Part shown: one piece after another, positions 51,026-61,233 of the stretch
Position numbering within the stretch: the stretch's first letter is position 1
Layout: each line of letters opens with the position of its first letter
Assembly (NCBI RefSeq): GCF_025562755.1
Contig: NZ_CP103300.1
Location: 5,582,501 to 5,646,500 of the forward strand
DNA: 64,000 nt
Origin: Endozoicomonas euniceicola
GTDB taxonomy: Bacteria; Pseudomonadota; Gammaproteobacteria; Pseudomonadales; Endozoicomonadaceae
Direction of reading: 5' to 3'
Position numbers and translations under genes: made by a program
The notes under the pieces: model-generated
The model's database searches: none
Told to the model about the DNA's origin: nothing
Seen by the model: only the letters and a program-made list of their open reading frames with translations

Positions 51026-53538
51026 TTCTTAATCCCTTCAAAGTCAGGGAAGCTCCGGAACGATATAAGTGAAAAAGGCATGATCCGGCTGAAGTCTTAA
51101 TCCCTTCAAAGTCAGGGAAGCTCCGGAACGTAGAAATTCGGGAATTAGAAGATGAGAATTTGTCTTAATCCCTTCAAAGTCAGGGAAGCTCCGGAACGCT
51201 CGGATCGTTCACCGGATGGAAATTGCTCGGAAGTCTTAATCCCTTCAAAGTCAGGGAAGCTCCGGAACTACTGTTACGAGCTAAGGTGCTGGTCGCCTAG
51301 CGTCTTAATCCCTTCAAAGTCAGGGAAGCTCCGGAACTGGGTCTGCCGGGTCGAGCCAGCCGGGGATAAGGGTCTTAATCCCTTCAAAGTCAGGGAAGCT
51401 CCGGAACTGATGGCTACGAGGAAGACGAGGAAGCGCACGAAGTCTTAATCCCTTCAAAGTCAGGGAAGCTCCGGAACAACAGTATCAGGTCTGGCCTGAT
51501 GTCCTTCAGTCTTAATCCCTTCAAAGTCAGGGAAGCTCCGGAACAAGAAGAATAAGCCAGACCCTAAGTTCGAGTACGTCTTAATCCCTTCAAAGTCAGG
51601 GAAGCTCCGGAACAATTCACCAGCTTGTGTAACCTGCCTACCTGCGTCTTAATCCCTTCAAAGTCAGGGAAGCTCCGGAACCACTTGGATGAACCAATCA
51701 GGTTCGCTGAACCGTCTTAATCCCTTCAAAGTCAGGGAAGCTCCGGAACTTTTTGTCGTGTCATCAACCAATGGAGGACATGACGTCTTAATCCCTTCAA
51801 AGTCAGGGAAGCTCCGGAACTCTCAAGAACGCTCAGAAGTATGCCGGTGCAGGGTCTTAATCCCTTCAAAGTCAGGGAAGCTCCGGAACAACCAGTACAA
51901 CGCGAGAGTTCGTACCGCCCTGTCTTAATCCCTTCAAAGTCAGGGAAGCTCCGGAACGAATAACCATGAGCAAGCCGAGAGTTCGAGTAACCGTCTTAAT
52001 CCCTTCAAAGTCAGGGAAGCTCCGGAACGGCTAAATGCCGCCTCTTCTCGCTTCATGTTGTCGTCTTAATCCCTTCAAAGTCAGGGAAGCTCCGGAACGA
52101 AGCTGCCGTCAGCATGAACATCGAAACACTGTGTCTTAATCCCTTCAAAGTCAGGGAAGCTCCGGAACAATGAGTAAAGTACAAACCGGCTCAATGAAAG
52201 TGTCTTAATCCCTTCAAAGTCAGGGAAGCTCCGGAACTCGCACCGGCGAGGACATGGAAGTCTCTTGCCACGTCTTAATCCCTTCAAAGTCAGGGAAGCT
52301 CCGGAACGTACTCGACAGTGACGCTATCACGTTCGACGGCGTCTTAATCCCTTCAAAGTCAGGGAAGCTCCGGAACGTAAGTACCCTGGCATCAACGAAT
52401 GCCTTCCGTCTTAATCCCTTCAAAGTCAGGGAAGCTCCGGAACGCTGCGGGACAGTGACACCCGCGAAGGTCAGGCGTCTTAATCCCTTCAAAGTCAGGG
52501 AAGCTCCGGAACCTTGGCTCGGGTTCATCGAAAGAATCCGCAGGGTCTTAATCCCTTCAAAGTCAGGGAAGCTCCGGAACTGATGGCCTGTGTCGTGTAG
52601 AGCGATGTTTCGGTCTTAATCCCTTCAAAGTCAGGGAAGCTCCGGAACCCTGAACGTGGTCGGATAACCACGGGTGATTTTGTCTTAATCCCTTCAAAGT
52701 CAGGGAAGCTCCGGAACCTTAGAAGTGGCAAAAGGACATACGGAATTAGTCTTAATCCCTTCAAAGTCAGGGAAGCTCCGGAACGACTAACCTTTGGGAT
52801 AGCTGGACCAAGTAAGGGTCTTAATCCCTTCAAAGTCAGGGAAGCTCCGGAACAAATCACAGCAATGCTCTTAGCTTCGGAGTACAGGTCTTAATCCCTT
52901 CAAAGTCAGGGAAGCTCCGGAACGAAGATACTCGCCTTGCAGGGATACCACTCACCGTCTTAATCCCTTCAAAGTCAGGGAAGCTCCGGAACTACAAATG
53001 GAACCCGGACTGACATCCAGCCCGAGTCTTAATCCCTTCAAAGTCAGGGAAGCTCCGGAACTGGCATCGCTCCGAAGGCCACGAAGTCCAAGGGTCTTAA
53101 TCCCTTCAAAGTCAGGGAAGCTCCGGAACTCGGTCAGCACGGGTTTGGGCTGCCAGGTCTGGGTCTTAATCCCTTCAAAGTCAGGGAAGCTCCGGAACAA
53201 AGCCAGTTAAAGAACGGGCGTTCCTGATCGTCTTAATCCCTTCAAAGTCAGGGAAGCTCCGGAACATTTACAGGGTTTTTATCATTGTCATTTTTTTTGT
53301 CTTAATCCCTTCAAAGTCAGGGAAGCTCCGGAACAGCTTGGAGTTTTTTATTGGGTTTGAATATCAGTCTTAATCCCTTCAAAGTCAGGGAAGCTCCGGA
53401 ACGAGGAAGACAAGGCGATGATGGCAGCGGAACTGTCTTAATCCCTTCAAAGTCAGGGAAGCTCCGGAACGCAAGGAGGCGCTTTCGACCTGATCATCGA
53501 ACGTCTTAATCCCTTCAAAGTCAGGGAAGCTCCGGAAC
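51026..53538 (-). CRISPR. CRISPR array 3: 37 repeats, 36 spacers
   Basis: The same 36-base repeat family in reverse orientation; read from its leader it begins GTTCCGGAGC (array 1 has GTTCCGGAAC) and ends GGGATTAAGAC. Starts run 51026, 51094, 51162, 51233 to 53503; spacers are 31-35 bases. The leader-distal copy at 51026 has one change. The leader is on the right, so it is transcribed leftward, in line with the cmr operon. Confidence 0.98.
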
Positions 53539-53660
53539 TCTACCGCCAAAATAATACTTCAATATCAATAGCTTGCAAAGGGGCTTGCCAGACACTGTTA
53601 TTTTGTACAGTTAAAAAGGCGTCTAAAACGTTCATTTCCCTTTCCTCTTAGTGGGTTGAC
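53539..53660 (-). promoter_or_regulatory. Leader of array 3
   Basis: AT-rich leader matching those of arrays 1 and 2 (TCTACCGCC, ATAATACTTCAATATCAATA, TTGCAAAGGGGCTTGCCAG). It lies between the array and the stop of the CARF-nuclease gene. Confidence 0.85.
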
Positions 53661-54509
53661 GACAGCATCAGCTATCGGGCAGCTCCCCTGTGTTTACCCA
53701 ATGGTTGATAACATCGCGGAACTGTTTGATCTCATCGTATTGCAATACATTAATGTCATAGCTTTTAGCCCGGGAGGTCACTTTTATCTTTCTTCCTTTC
53801 TTGTTTTCGTAGTCCAGCGGTGAGGCACTGACCAGCATTCGTTCACAGAACAGCCCTCCGGCATGGCTACCAATGCTGTCCAGCTTATGAATAATATCCG
53901 CATCTTTCTGCTTGTTCTTTTGCATCTGGCTGGTTTTGCATTCCACCAACAACATGCGGTTGTTATGTACGATGACCAGATCCAGATCATTGCGTACATC
54001 ATCCTTGCGATGCTTGCCATCGTGAATGTCCAGCCCTGCCGCAACATACTCAGCATCGGAATCCCCGGCAATATGCCAGACATACTCTTCCAGCCAGCGG
54101 CCTTTGATATAACAGGCAGCCTCGGCACTGGTAAAATACAGCGTCTCGGGACGCTCTTCCGACCAGTCAAAAATGCCTTCTTCCTTCAGTTTTTTGAGGA
54201 TGTGTTTGCCGCGATAACCAGCGTAATTCAGTGTCTGAAGGTTTTCATTGGGTTTTAATTCATCATTTTCATCCAGAGCCTTTGCGACCGCTCTATTGAT
54301 TTGGGGAAGGATGCTGCCGCCTTTTTCATGCATCAGGTCTTCAATGTGTTCCACCAACCATTTTGTCAGGGCTTTACGCTCATTGGCTTTATCGCACCAG
54401 GGTGATTTCTCACTTTTTGGCTGACGGGCAATACGGTCTTGTGCGTCAAGGTAACCGGCAATAGTAAAAATGGGAGGAATCGAGATAGAAGGTGTTTTTG
54501 CCGGTTCAA

Positions 54510-56208
54510 CCTAAATTCAGCGGTTAACCCCTGAGCTAAACTCTAACCCTCAACAATATTGAGGGCTCGAAGATGGTTCGACCACCAAAACCCACTCCCC
54601 CAAAGGGTGAGTTGTCTGAAATGAAAAAAGATCCCTTATCCGTCAAACTCGAAGTCGATTCTTTCGACGGTAAAATTCATGTCGAGTGGGAGCCTGAAGC
54701 ATCGGTCACCCCAATGGGACAGCTTCCTTTTTTTATACAGTTTTTAAAAACAGGTCACCGATTTGAACCCTGGATTAACGATTGCCCACTAACTTATAAA
54801 AGCCCAAACGCCCCTCAAAAAGTGGATGTGATTGGCTCATTAATGCTTTCCATTCTTTCAGGACATAAACGCTATGCGCATATCGGAACAATTATTGGTG
54901 ATAAAGTAAACGCTCAGTTGCTCGGGATGAAAAAAATTGTCAGCGATGATTCTGCCAGGCGTGGTTTAAAGAAGATTGACGAAGATGAAGGCGTTGAATG
55001 GATGCAAAAACACCTCCATCTCTGTTTTGATCCGTTATTAACCATTCCATGGATTATGGATGTTGATGTTACCGTGAAAACCATTTATGGGCATCAGGAA
55101 GGAGCGGTTAATGGCTATAACCCACATAAGAAAGGGAGACCCTCTCATACTTACCACTCATATATGATGGCTAATCTTAAATTAATACTGGAGGTTGAAG
55201 TCAGACCCGGAAATCAAAGTCAAAGTAAATACTCTTTACCCGGTTTAATGGAGCTATTAAATCGACTTCCAAAACGCTGCTGGCCTGAATTTGTTCGTGG
55301 TGATTGTGATTGGGGAAGTGACCGGGTAATGAGCGAATTGGAAGATGCTGGTTGTCATTATCTTTTTAAAATGAAGAAGCACGACAACGTTAAGAAAGCC
55401 ATAGGGAATGCACACTGTAGCGGAGGATGGGTAAAATACGACAACCATTGGGAGGGAAAAGAATCCGTAATTAAACTGTCAGGTTGGAAAAAAGAAAGAC
55501 GCATAATTATTGTTCGAAGACGGCGTCCTGAAAATGAAATACCGATGTTGGAAAAAGGAATAAAAGAACGTCAACAAACGTTAGCATTAATAGAAGAGCC
55601 AGAAAATATAAAAGCTTACGAGTATTCGGTTCTGGTCACATCTCTTGATAATGATATAGTCTCGATCATTAATCATTATCGCAATAGGGCTGACTGTGAA
55701 AATAACTTTGATGAAATCAAAAACCAATGGGGCTGGGGCGGTTATGTAACAAAAGATATGGCAAGATGTCGAATGCTGGCCCGAATGGTTGCCTTGGTTT
55801 ACAACTGGTGGACGCTATACGTTCGATTGAGTAATCCGGACTCCCATAAAGAATCAATTACCAGCCGTCCCTTATTAATGAGTTCAATTGGCAAGCTGAC
55901 CCACTCTGGCAACCAAAAGAAAATAAAGCTGACAAGCCAGCATCGATGGATGTATAAAATTGCGAAATTACAAAGTGAACTGTGTGATTTTTTTGATTCA
56001 ATCAAAAGTATCGCACCGCAGTTGAATCCAATTAACGCATGGTGTCGTATTTTAACGAAAGCGGTCTCAAAATTTTTGAAAAAAGGGCAGGTTATTACGA
56101 TGCAACCATTAATTCGATCGGGCTAATGACTTAAAAAAACGCTGCTCAGAACCGTGAGAAGCTATTCCTAATGGCATGGCTCAGTGGCGTTCAACTGCTG
56201 AATTTAGG
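54510..56208 (+). mobile_element. IS1380-family insertion sequence
   Basis: A 1699-base element with terminal repeats CCTAAATTCAGC, about 18 bases with mismatches, at both ends and a 5-base target duplication TTCAA at 54505-54509 and 56209-56213. CCT-starting ends and a 4-5 base duplication suit the IS1380 family (which includes ISEcp1). The transposase frame is intact. Confidence 0.88.
54573..56126 (+). CDS. IS1380-like DDE transposase
   Basis: A 517-residue transposase with the family pattern IMDVDVTVKTIYGHQEGAVNGYNPHKKGRPSH (first catalytic Asp), RGDCDWGSDRVMSELE (second Asp), and YRNRADCENNFDEIKNQWGWGG (catalytic Glu). The assignment to IS1380 is by resemblance to ISEcp1; a broader IS4-clan label would also be fair. 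It lies opposite to the gene it interrupts. Confidence 0.85.
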   Translation: MVRPPKPTPPKGELSEMKKDPLSVKLEVDSFDGKIHVEWEPEASVTPMGQLPFFIQFLKTGHRFEPWINDCPLTYKSPNAPQKVDVIGSLMLSILSGHKRYAHIGTIIGDKVNAQLLGMKKIVSDDSARRGLKKIDEDEGVEWMQKHLHLCFDPLLTIPWIMDVDVTVKTIYGHQEGAVNGYNPHKKGRPSHTYHSYMMANLKLILEVEVRPGNQSQSKYSLPGLMELLNRLPKRCWPEFVRGDCDWGSDRVMSELEDAGCHYLFKMKKHDNVKKAIGNAHCSGGWVKYDNHWEGKESVIKLSGWKKERRIIIVRRRRPENEIPMLEKGIKERQQTLALIEEPENIKAYEYSVLVTSLDNDIVSIINHYRNRADCENNFDEIKNQWGWGGYVTKDMARCRMLARMVALVYNWWTLYVRLSNPDSHKESITSRPLLMSSIGKLTHSGNQKKIKLTSQHRWMYKIAKLQSELCDFFDSIKSIAPQLNPINAWCRILTKAVSKFLKKGQVITMQPLIRSG

Positions 56209-56627
56209 TTCAATCACTTCCAGCTCATTATTGTCGGTATCGGTATAGAGGATTTTCTCTACGTCTTCGTCCTGTCGAAAGACATTCACAAAAGCCAGTG
56301 TCATCAGCTTATTGCCGCCAGTGGCGTTCAGTATCAGGCGATAACCACTCCATTGGTCTTTCAGGTCGATCAACAGGTTCAGTGCATAATCAGTGATCCG
56401 GTTAACGCCATGACTGGGCAGGTCGTGCTTCAGCACAATGTGCTCCGGTTGGAAATCACCGTGCTTTTGAAGCCACTGTTTCAGGGCGTCTCCCCGGGCT
56501 TTCATTTCTTCGGAAACCGCTACGACCACTACGTCCGGCCTGACGGTCATAACCGGCAGGATATTAGCGGCATTCTGCTGGGTGGCGATACACACCATAA
56601 CGGTGCCGCAGTCTGTTGTATTCATTA

Positions 56628-57536
56628 TTATTGTTCCTGCATGGTTGTCAGATGGTACTGCCCAAACCCGAATGAACTGTTCTTGCCAAGGTGCAGATAT
56701 TGCCCAAGCATTAGCCAGGGAGCCAGCCGGGGATGGAGATTCTCAAGTTCAATGGTGCCGGTCAGTCCGCCCAGTTTCATGGATTGCTGTTGTCGGCTGG
56801 AATAACGCTCCACGGTTTGCCATTGCAGATCGCTCTTCAGGGTGACCGCTTCAAACCAGTGGGCGAACTGATGCCAGTCAGGCAGCTCCAGCCCCAGGTA
56901 TAATTCACCCGCCAGACGGATTCGGCGTAGCAGGGCTTTTGCCAGTACTTCCGGTGTCAGAGCTTCCGGTTTCAGAAACTGTTTTTGCTGTTGCAGCCGC
57001 AGGGGTGTGAGGAAGTGCAGCTGGCAACAGTTAAAACCGCTGCCTGTCAGTAAATTTAACCGGGGTGAGTGTGGCTGAAAGCGGCAGTCCTGTGTTGAGA
57101 ATACAGTTATACGATCATCGTTGTTTACTAATGTAACGTCCAACAGCTGGCCTGATACCCGCTGCCTGCCCAAACCGGTCGCCAGTGCCTGTTGCCAGGC
57201 TTGCACGACGACCGGTAGATCATCCAGTTCGTCACCCATTAATACCATGGCAAACTGTAATTGCTGCCCGGCTTCAATCCGGGTTTGTCGGGGTGGCTCG
57301 ATCACATAAGGCGGCGGGTTTTCCGGAAATCGTCCATTCGCAGGGCGCTCCGGATCAAACAGCCGTTTATAGGCGCACTGTGGCGGGCAGGGTTCTTCAC
57401 CATGGGCTGCACAGACTATCTGTTTTAACGCCCTGCCAAATACACTGCGCATTAGCGATCCGGAGAAGGCCGGTAAGGCCAAGGCTTTGTTCATACGAAC
57501 CCGGAAACGGTAGCGGGCAACGGGAAGGTTTTGCAT
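56628..57536 (-). CDS. cas6: CRISPR RNA endoribonuclease Cas6
   Basis: Cas6 cuts the repeat transcript to leave the 8-base crRNA tag. The 302 residues carry the C-terminal glycine-rich RAMP motif (LTGTIELENLHPRLAPWLMLGQYLHLGKNSSFGFGQY). Histidines near the N-terminus and in VCAAHGEEPCPPQC are candidates for catalysis. The ATG shares a base with the cmr6 stop, and two bases follow to the CARF gene. A single Cas6 probably serves all arrays. Confidence 0.92.
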   Translation of the reverse strand: MQNLPVARYRFRVRMNKALALPAFSGSLMRSVFGRALKQIVCAAHGEEPCPPQCAYKRLFDPERPANGRFPENPPPYVIEPPRQTRIEAGQQLQFAMVLMGDELDDLPVVVQAWQQALATGLGRQRVSGQLLDVTLVNNDDRITVFSTQDCRFQPHSPRLNLLTGSGFNCCQLHFLTPLRLQQQKQFLKPEALTPEVLAKALLRRIRLAGELYLGLELPDWHQFAHWFEAVTLKSDLQWQTVERYSSRQQQSMKLGGLTGTIELENLHPRLAPWLMLGQYLHLGKNSSFGFGQYHLTTMQEQ

Positions 57537-58696
57537 CAATTGGCTTTCTCCAGCAGTGTCCGGATTTTAACCATAAGCTCCTTTCCCTTGCCTTTTTTAG
57601 GTCCGGGACCGTGGTGGCTGAGTACCTTTTTAGCCAGCTCCACCAGACTTTCCAGCTCATCCTTTGCCCAGGGATTTCCTTCAGCCTGTTTAACGATACT
57701 GTTTAATTGTTTTTTACAATCTCCGCCCGCTTCTTTGTGGTTGCGCTCAATATCCTTCTGCAACTGTTTTTCCAGCTCGTAGAGTGCCAGTCCTGCTTCG
57801 CTCAGGCTGGATTTTTTCCGGGACTCTTCTTCCTGTTTTTGTTGTTCGGTCAAAGTCTCGGCAAAGTCTTTTTCAGCCGTTTCTTTTCGCTGCATGGCTC
57901 CATAACCCACCGATGTTTTTGAGCCCGCCCCGAGCCATTCCAGTGCATTTTCTAACTCTGCCATCACGGTATCCATGACTTCTGCCATGGCGGCTGTGCG
58001 TGGAGAAATGGCAAACAGAAACCGGGCTTCACGGGTCACCAGAAAGGACACCGGCACCGGACTGTGCCAGTCCGCCGGAACGGTTTCAGGGTTGTCAGCA
58101 GGGTGATCCGAACCGCCTTTTTCATACCACTTACCCATGTGGGGCGTCATGATATCCGCCCCGAGCTTTGGCCTGTCGACAGGAATGACGTCGTGGAATA
58201 CCAATGCGCCTGTTTTGTTGTCATTGTTTTTGTTGTCATTGTTTTGATGGGCAGGTTCTTTAGACTCACTGCCAAACCACAGGTGCAGGGTCTCCGGATC
58301 AGCGCCTTGCTGTTCCATCCAGCTGCGCAGCAAACCTTTGACGGAAGCACCTTGCAGGTAGGGCGTGCCCAGAGTCGGGTGCCAGAGGAAACCATTTTCT
58401 ACCGGATGAGGATTGCCCATACCCGTGACAAAATGCCAGTCGAGTTCATAGACTTGATACTGGCCTTGCAGATGATTAATCAGACGAACCAGACGTTGAG
58501 AAAATTTTTCAATTGCCGTGCTATCACCGCATGATCCGGATACGCTCCTGACCCAATCTGCTTTGTGACTTTTGTGCTTTTCGCCCACAGACCATTTTTC
58601 GGGATAAGAGAAAAACCGCTCAAACCATAAGCCTTTATGAAACGACTCAACGGGTTTATCACAGTGAGCCTTCTGATAAAGAGGCAGTTCAAGCAT
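57536..58696 (-). CDS. cmr6: Cmr6, type III-B RAMP protein
   Basis: A 386-residue capping subunit of the Cmr complex. It has VENGFLWHPTLGTPYLQGASVKGLLRSWME, VFHDVIPVDRPKLGADIMTPHMGKWYE and GLGAGSKTSVGYG-like glycine loop (WLGAGSKTSVGYGAM). An asparagine/lysine linker with a duplicated NNDNK unit lies near residue 175, and the C-terminal 100 residues form a long charged helix. ATG 58696 overlaps the cmr5 stop by 8 bases. Confidence 0.92.
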   Translation of the reverse strand: MLELPLYQKAHCDKPVESFHKGLWFERFFSYPEKWSVGEKHKSHKADWVRSVSGSCGDSTAIEKFSQRLVRLINHLQGQYQVYELDWHFVTGMGNPHPVENGFLWHPTLGTPYLQGASVKGLLRSWMEQQGADPETLHLWFGSESKEPAHQNNDNKNNDNKTGALVFHDVIPVDRPKLGADIMTPHMGKWYEKGGSDHPADNPETVPADWHSPVPVSFLVTREARFLFAISPRTAAMAEVMDTVMAELENALEWLGAGSKTSVGYGAMQRKETAEKDFAETLTEQQKQEEESRKKSSLSEAGLALYELEKQLQKDIERNHKEAGGDCKKQLNSIVKQAEGNPWAKDELESLVELAKKVLSHHGPGPKKGKGKELMVKIRTLLEKAN

Positions 58697-59159
58697 GGTC
58701 AATACTCCCTTTGATTTCAGCTCTGGCAAACTGTTTGACCCATACCATCAAAGCCTGGGTTTCAGCCTGTGCCTGACGGTATACGTGCATATCCGAGGAT
58801 ATAATGCCTTCAAGCACATCCTGCCCGGTGTAACAGCCTTCGTTTTTGCCGTGCCATTCACTGATCAGGTCATAAAGGTGCTGCCAGGCAATACCTTCCG
58901 GTTTTTCGGAATCACATTTACTTTTGGCAAACGCCAGTGCTTGCCCGAGGCCGTTCATTTGCACCATGGCAGGCAATGAGTTGGCATAAGCCTTAAAGCG
59001 TTTGGCGGCATCCTGTTTCTCATGACCGGCAATCTTTGTCACCTTTTCGTAACAAAAAGCGGCTCGTTTTTGCTGCATGGTCTGGGGTGTGTCGGTCATA
59101 TTGCTGCTTTGTGTTTTGTCACTGCGACGGCGGGCAATGCCTTTGACTTTCAGGCTCAT
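58689..59159 (-). CDS. cmr5: Cmr5, small subunit of type III-B complex
   Basis: The 156-residue helical small subunit that lines the target RNA groove. The core is TMQQKRAAFCYEKVTKIAG ... KRFKAYANSLPAMVQMNGLGQALAFAKSK, the Cmr5 signature. It has an N-terminal basic extension (LKVKGIARRRSDKTQSS) of about 25 residues. The ATG lies one base after the cmr4 stop. Confidence 0.92.
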   Translation of the reverse strand: MSLKVKGIARRRSDKTQSSNMTDTPQTMQQKRAAFCYEKVTKIAGHEKQDAAKRFKAYANSLPAMVQMNGLGQALAFAKSKCDSEKPEGIAWQHLYDLISEWHGKNEGCYTGQDVLEGIISSDMHVYRQAQAETQALMVWVKQFARAEIKGSIDHA

Positions 59160-59160
59160 A

Positions 59161-60027
59161 TTATGCGTCCTCCTGAACCTGATTCACTTTGAACCATCCC
59201 ATGCCGGTGGTTTCGTTGCCGCCCACCTGCAAATAAGGTGTTGCGAACAACTGTTCTGTAACCGCTGTTTTTCCTTCAGCGGCGCTCATTTTACCGTTAC
59301 GGCTTTTTTGAACGACAATCATCGTATACATAATGGTGTCGGGTGCCAGGGACTCTTCATACCAGAGCTTACCTTTTCTGACGGTTTTCGTATCACTGTC
59401 GATGGCTATGTGGGCATTCACGGGAATGGCTGCTCGACAGAGATGGCGGAAGTAGTCGTCGCTGATAACCGCCAGCTTGTTTTCAAGTTCATCGTGATGG
59501 TCTTCTGGCAAAACAGACTTCAGCAGTGCCAGCCCGGATTCAGCAATGCGGTCTTTAACAGAAAAGGCGTACTCTTCCAGATACAGGGTCGTTTTTCCCG
59601 GCAATTTTCCCGGCAAAGCCTCACCTTCTCCAACTTCATCATTGAAAACGACATTATTCCTGCCAGCACGATGCAGGTCTCTTTCCAGCCGTTTCAGCAG
59701 GGCAGGGCAGCAGATCCAGCGATAGTGTCCGGTGAGGGAGCGCACGGGCAGCAGCAGTAACCGGGCATCAGTGACCTGGAGGCTGCCTGCGTAGTCGCTG
59801 CCGTTATTATCTTTCGGGTCTGGTCCAAACAGGGTTTTTATATCCAGTCCTTCAATGGTTTGTGCTTTCGCACGCATGGCACCTTTCATGCCGGAACCGG
59901 CGACAAAAGGCCAGTCGTTATGTTTTTCCCGCTGAACCGGCAGGTCAACGACCCCTTCGGATTCACTGGCTCCCGCATGAATACTGGTTTCCGCCACCAG
60001 GGTCAGGAAAAGAGTTTCTGTAGTCAT
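59161..60027 (-). CDS. cmr4: Cmr4, backbone and target-RNA nuclease
   Basis: The 288-residue Cas7-like subunit that cuts target RNA at six-base steps. It has ETSIHAGASESEGVVDLPVQREKHNDWPFVAGSGMKGAMR; the catalytic aspartate is Asp28 in VDLPVQRE. The C-terminal YLQVGGNETTGMGWFKV is a typical RAMP glycine loop. It is 12 bases from cmr3. Confidence 0.95.
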   Translation of the reverse strand: MTTETLFLTLVAETSIHAGASESEGVVDLPVQREKHNDWPFVAGSGMKGAMRAKAQTIEGLDIKTLFGPDPKDNNGSDYAGSLQVTDARLLLLPVRSLTGHYRWICCPALLKRLERDLHRAGRNNVVFNDEVGEGEALPGKLPGKTTLYLEEYAFSVKDRIAESGLALLKSVLPEDHHDELENKLAVISDDYFRHLCRAAIPVNAHIAIDSDTKTVRKGKLWYEESLAPDTIMYTMIVVQKSRNGKMSAAEGKTAVTEQLFATPYLQVGGNETTGMGWFKVNQVQEDA

Positions 60028-60039
60028 TGTTATGAGTCC

Positions 60040-61233
60040 TTATTTTTTCCAGAGTCCACAGGCTATTAGCCCATAGCCCCAATCAGTTTGCTGGCCGATG
60101 GTTTTGCCGTGCAGGCTCATCAGGTCTGTCAGTGAACGGTTCAGTGGCTTAACGAAATAACAGCTGCCTGCCGGTACGTAGCTTTTCATGTCGCCGGGCT
60201 GGCCTTTTTTTAAGTCCCAGCCGCCCCGGCGAACCGGCTTGCCTGCCATAACGCAGTGAAGCTCCATATCCAGACCGTGGATTGAGCCATGCCAGAGTTT
60301 TACATTTTCTTTCTCTACAGGTTTGAAGCCCGGCAAAGGTGCATTGCGGGTATCACCGAAGTCGGCATCGGTGAGTAGCATGAGCATTAGCCCCTGTTCA
60401 TTGCCGCTGACTTTGGGACATTCCGGAAGGGCAGTTTGTTTAACCGGCTCAATACTGACCCTGGCCATGCGGCCTTCTGCGCCAAAGCGGATAAAAGGCG
60501 ATGCCTCTATATCCTCCTGCAACCGCCTGGCAACGGATTCAGGCAGCCCCTCCAGCTCCATGCTGACTGCAACGTCTTCCTTCAAACGGAGGTGGCTGGT
60601 CTGGTATAACATTCCCTGTTCTACGGTGCCGGTGTTGGCGTTCCGGGCAATACCCAGCCGTGGTTCCGGTAAATACAGGCCATCACGGCGGGTCATTCCA
60701 GTGGAATTGTTTTCCGGCTTTTTACCCTTCAGAATATCCTGCATTAATGACAGGCTCAGGTACTGGTTGTCTGGGACTTTTGCTCCCGGACAAACATGCT
60801 CCAGCTCAGGCAGCTGCACCCGCCCCAGGTCGCACTCAACCGGCTTGCCGGGAATCAACCGGACGTATTCCGTTTGAGCCTCTTCTCTCTTTTTCAGTAC
60901 TTTTTTTTCCAACAAGAGCGCTGGCCAGGGATACAACGGTTGATCCTGACAAAACAGTTGCAGCGCACCAAACGACAACTCACCTGTACTACGGCTATCA
61001 CCCAGCAGTTTATTGATGCTGATTCCCTCGAAAGACGCTTCGCCCCGGCGAAAGGCCTGCCAGTCGGTATTCAGGCACTCCCCGATACGGGTACGGATAG
61101 CCCCGACAACAGTGCGCACTGGCGGTGGGAAGAGGCTTTCCAGCCGGTCAGCGCCTGCCGCACCATGGGGGCGGGACTCCCGGAAGAACCAGGTATCCAC
61201 CGGAGTAAAGATCAAACGCCACCGCTGGCTCAT
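60040..61233 (-). CDS. cmr3: Cmr3, crRNA tag-binding subunit
   Basis: A 397-residue Cas5-like subunit that holds the 5' tag of crRNA beside Cas10. It opens with FTPVDTWFFRESRPHGAAGADRLESLFPPPVRTVVGAIRTRIG, the Cmr3 signature, and ends with TDWGYGLIACGLW. Its ATG overlaps the cmr2 stop in ATGA. Confidence 0.95.
   Translation of the reverse strand: MSQRWRLIFTPVDTWFFRESRPHGAAGADRLESLFPPPVRTVVGAIRTRIGECLNTDWQAFRRGEASFEGISINKLLGDSRSTGELSFGALQLFCQDQPLYPWPALLLEKKVLKKREEAQTEYVRLIPGKPVECDLGRVQLPELEHVCPGAKVPDNQYLSLSLMQDILKGKKPENNSTGMTRRDGLYLPEPRLGIARNANTGTVEQGMLYQTSHLRLKEDVAVSMELEGLPESVARRLQEDIEASPFIRFGAEGRMARVSIEPVKQTALPECPKVSGNEQGLMLMLLTDADFGDTRNAPLPGFKPVEKENVKLWHGSIHGLDMELHCVMAGKPVRRGGWDLKKGQPGDMKSYVPAGSCYFVKPLNRSLTDLMSLHGKTIGQQTDWGYGLIACGLWKK

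Larger units (their letters stand above)
53668..56625 (-). pseudogene. Card1/Can2-type CARF nuclease split by an IS1380-family element
   Basis: The N-terminal part (56625 to 56209) is a CARF domain, CGTVMVCIATQQNAANILPV, with the ligand-loop motif LNATGGNKLM; the C-terminal part (54504 to 53668) has a PD-(D/E)xK nuclease core with NDLDLVIV and LLVECKTSQ. Removing 54505-56208 (the element plus one TTCAA copy) joins them in frame as a 417-residue protein of the DUF1887 family. Such proteins are activated by cyclic oligoadenylate and cut DNA or RNA. Two bases separate its start from the cas6 stop, so it is the last gene of the cmr operon. The C-terminal part alone, from a TTG at 54357, has no obvious ribosome site. 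Confidence 0.88.

Noticed and set aside
51152..53210. Open frames with repeated KSGKLRN or EAPE peptides on both strands
   Set aside because: They are also translations of CRISPR repeats and spacers of array 3.
53668..54357. A free-standing nuclease gene after cas6
   Set aside because: The frame continues upstream to the IS border and joins the CARF part; it is the C-terminal half of one gene.
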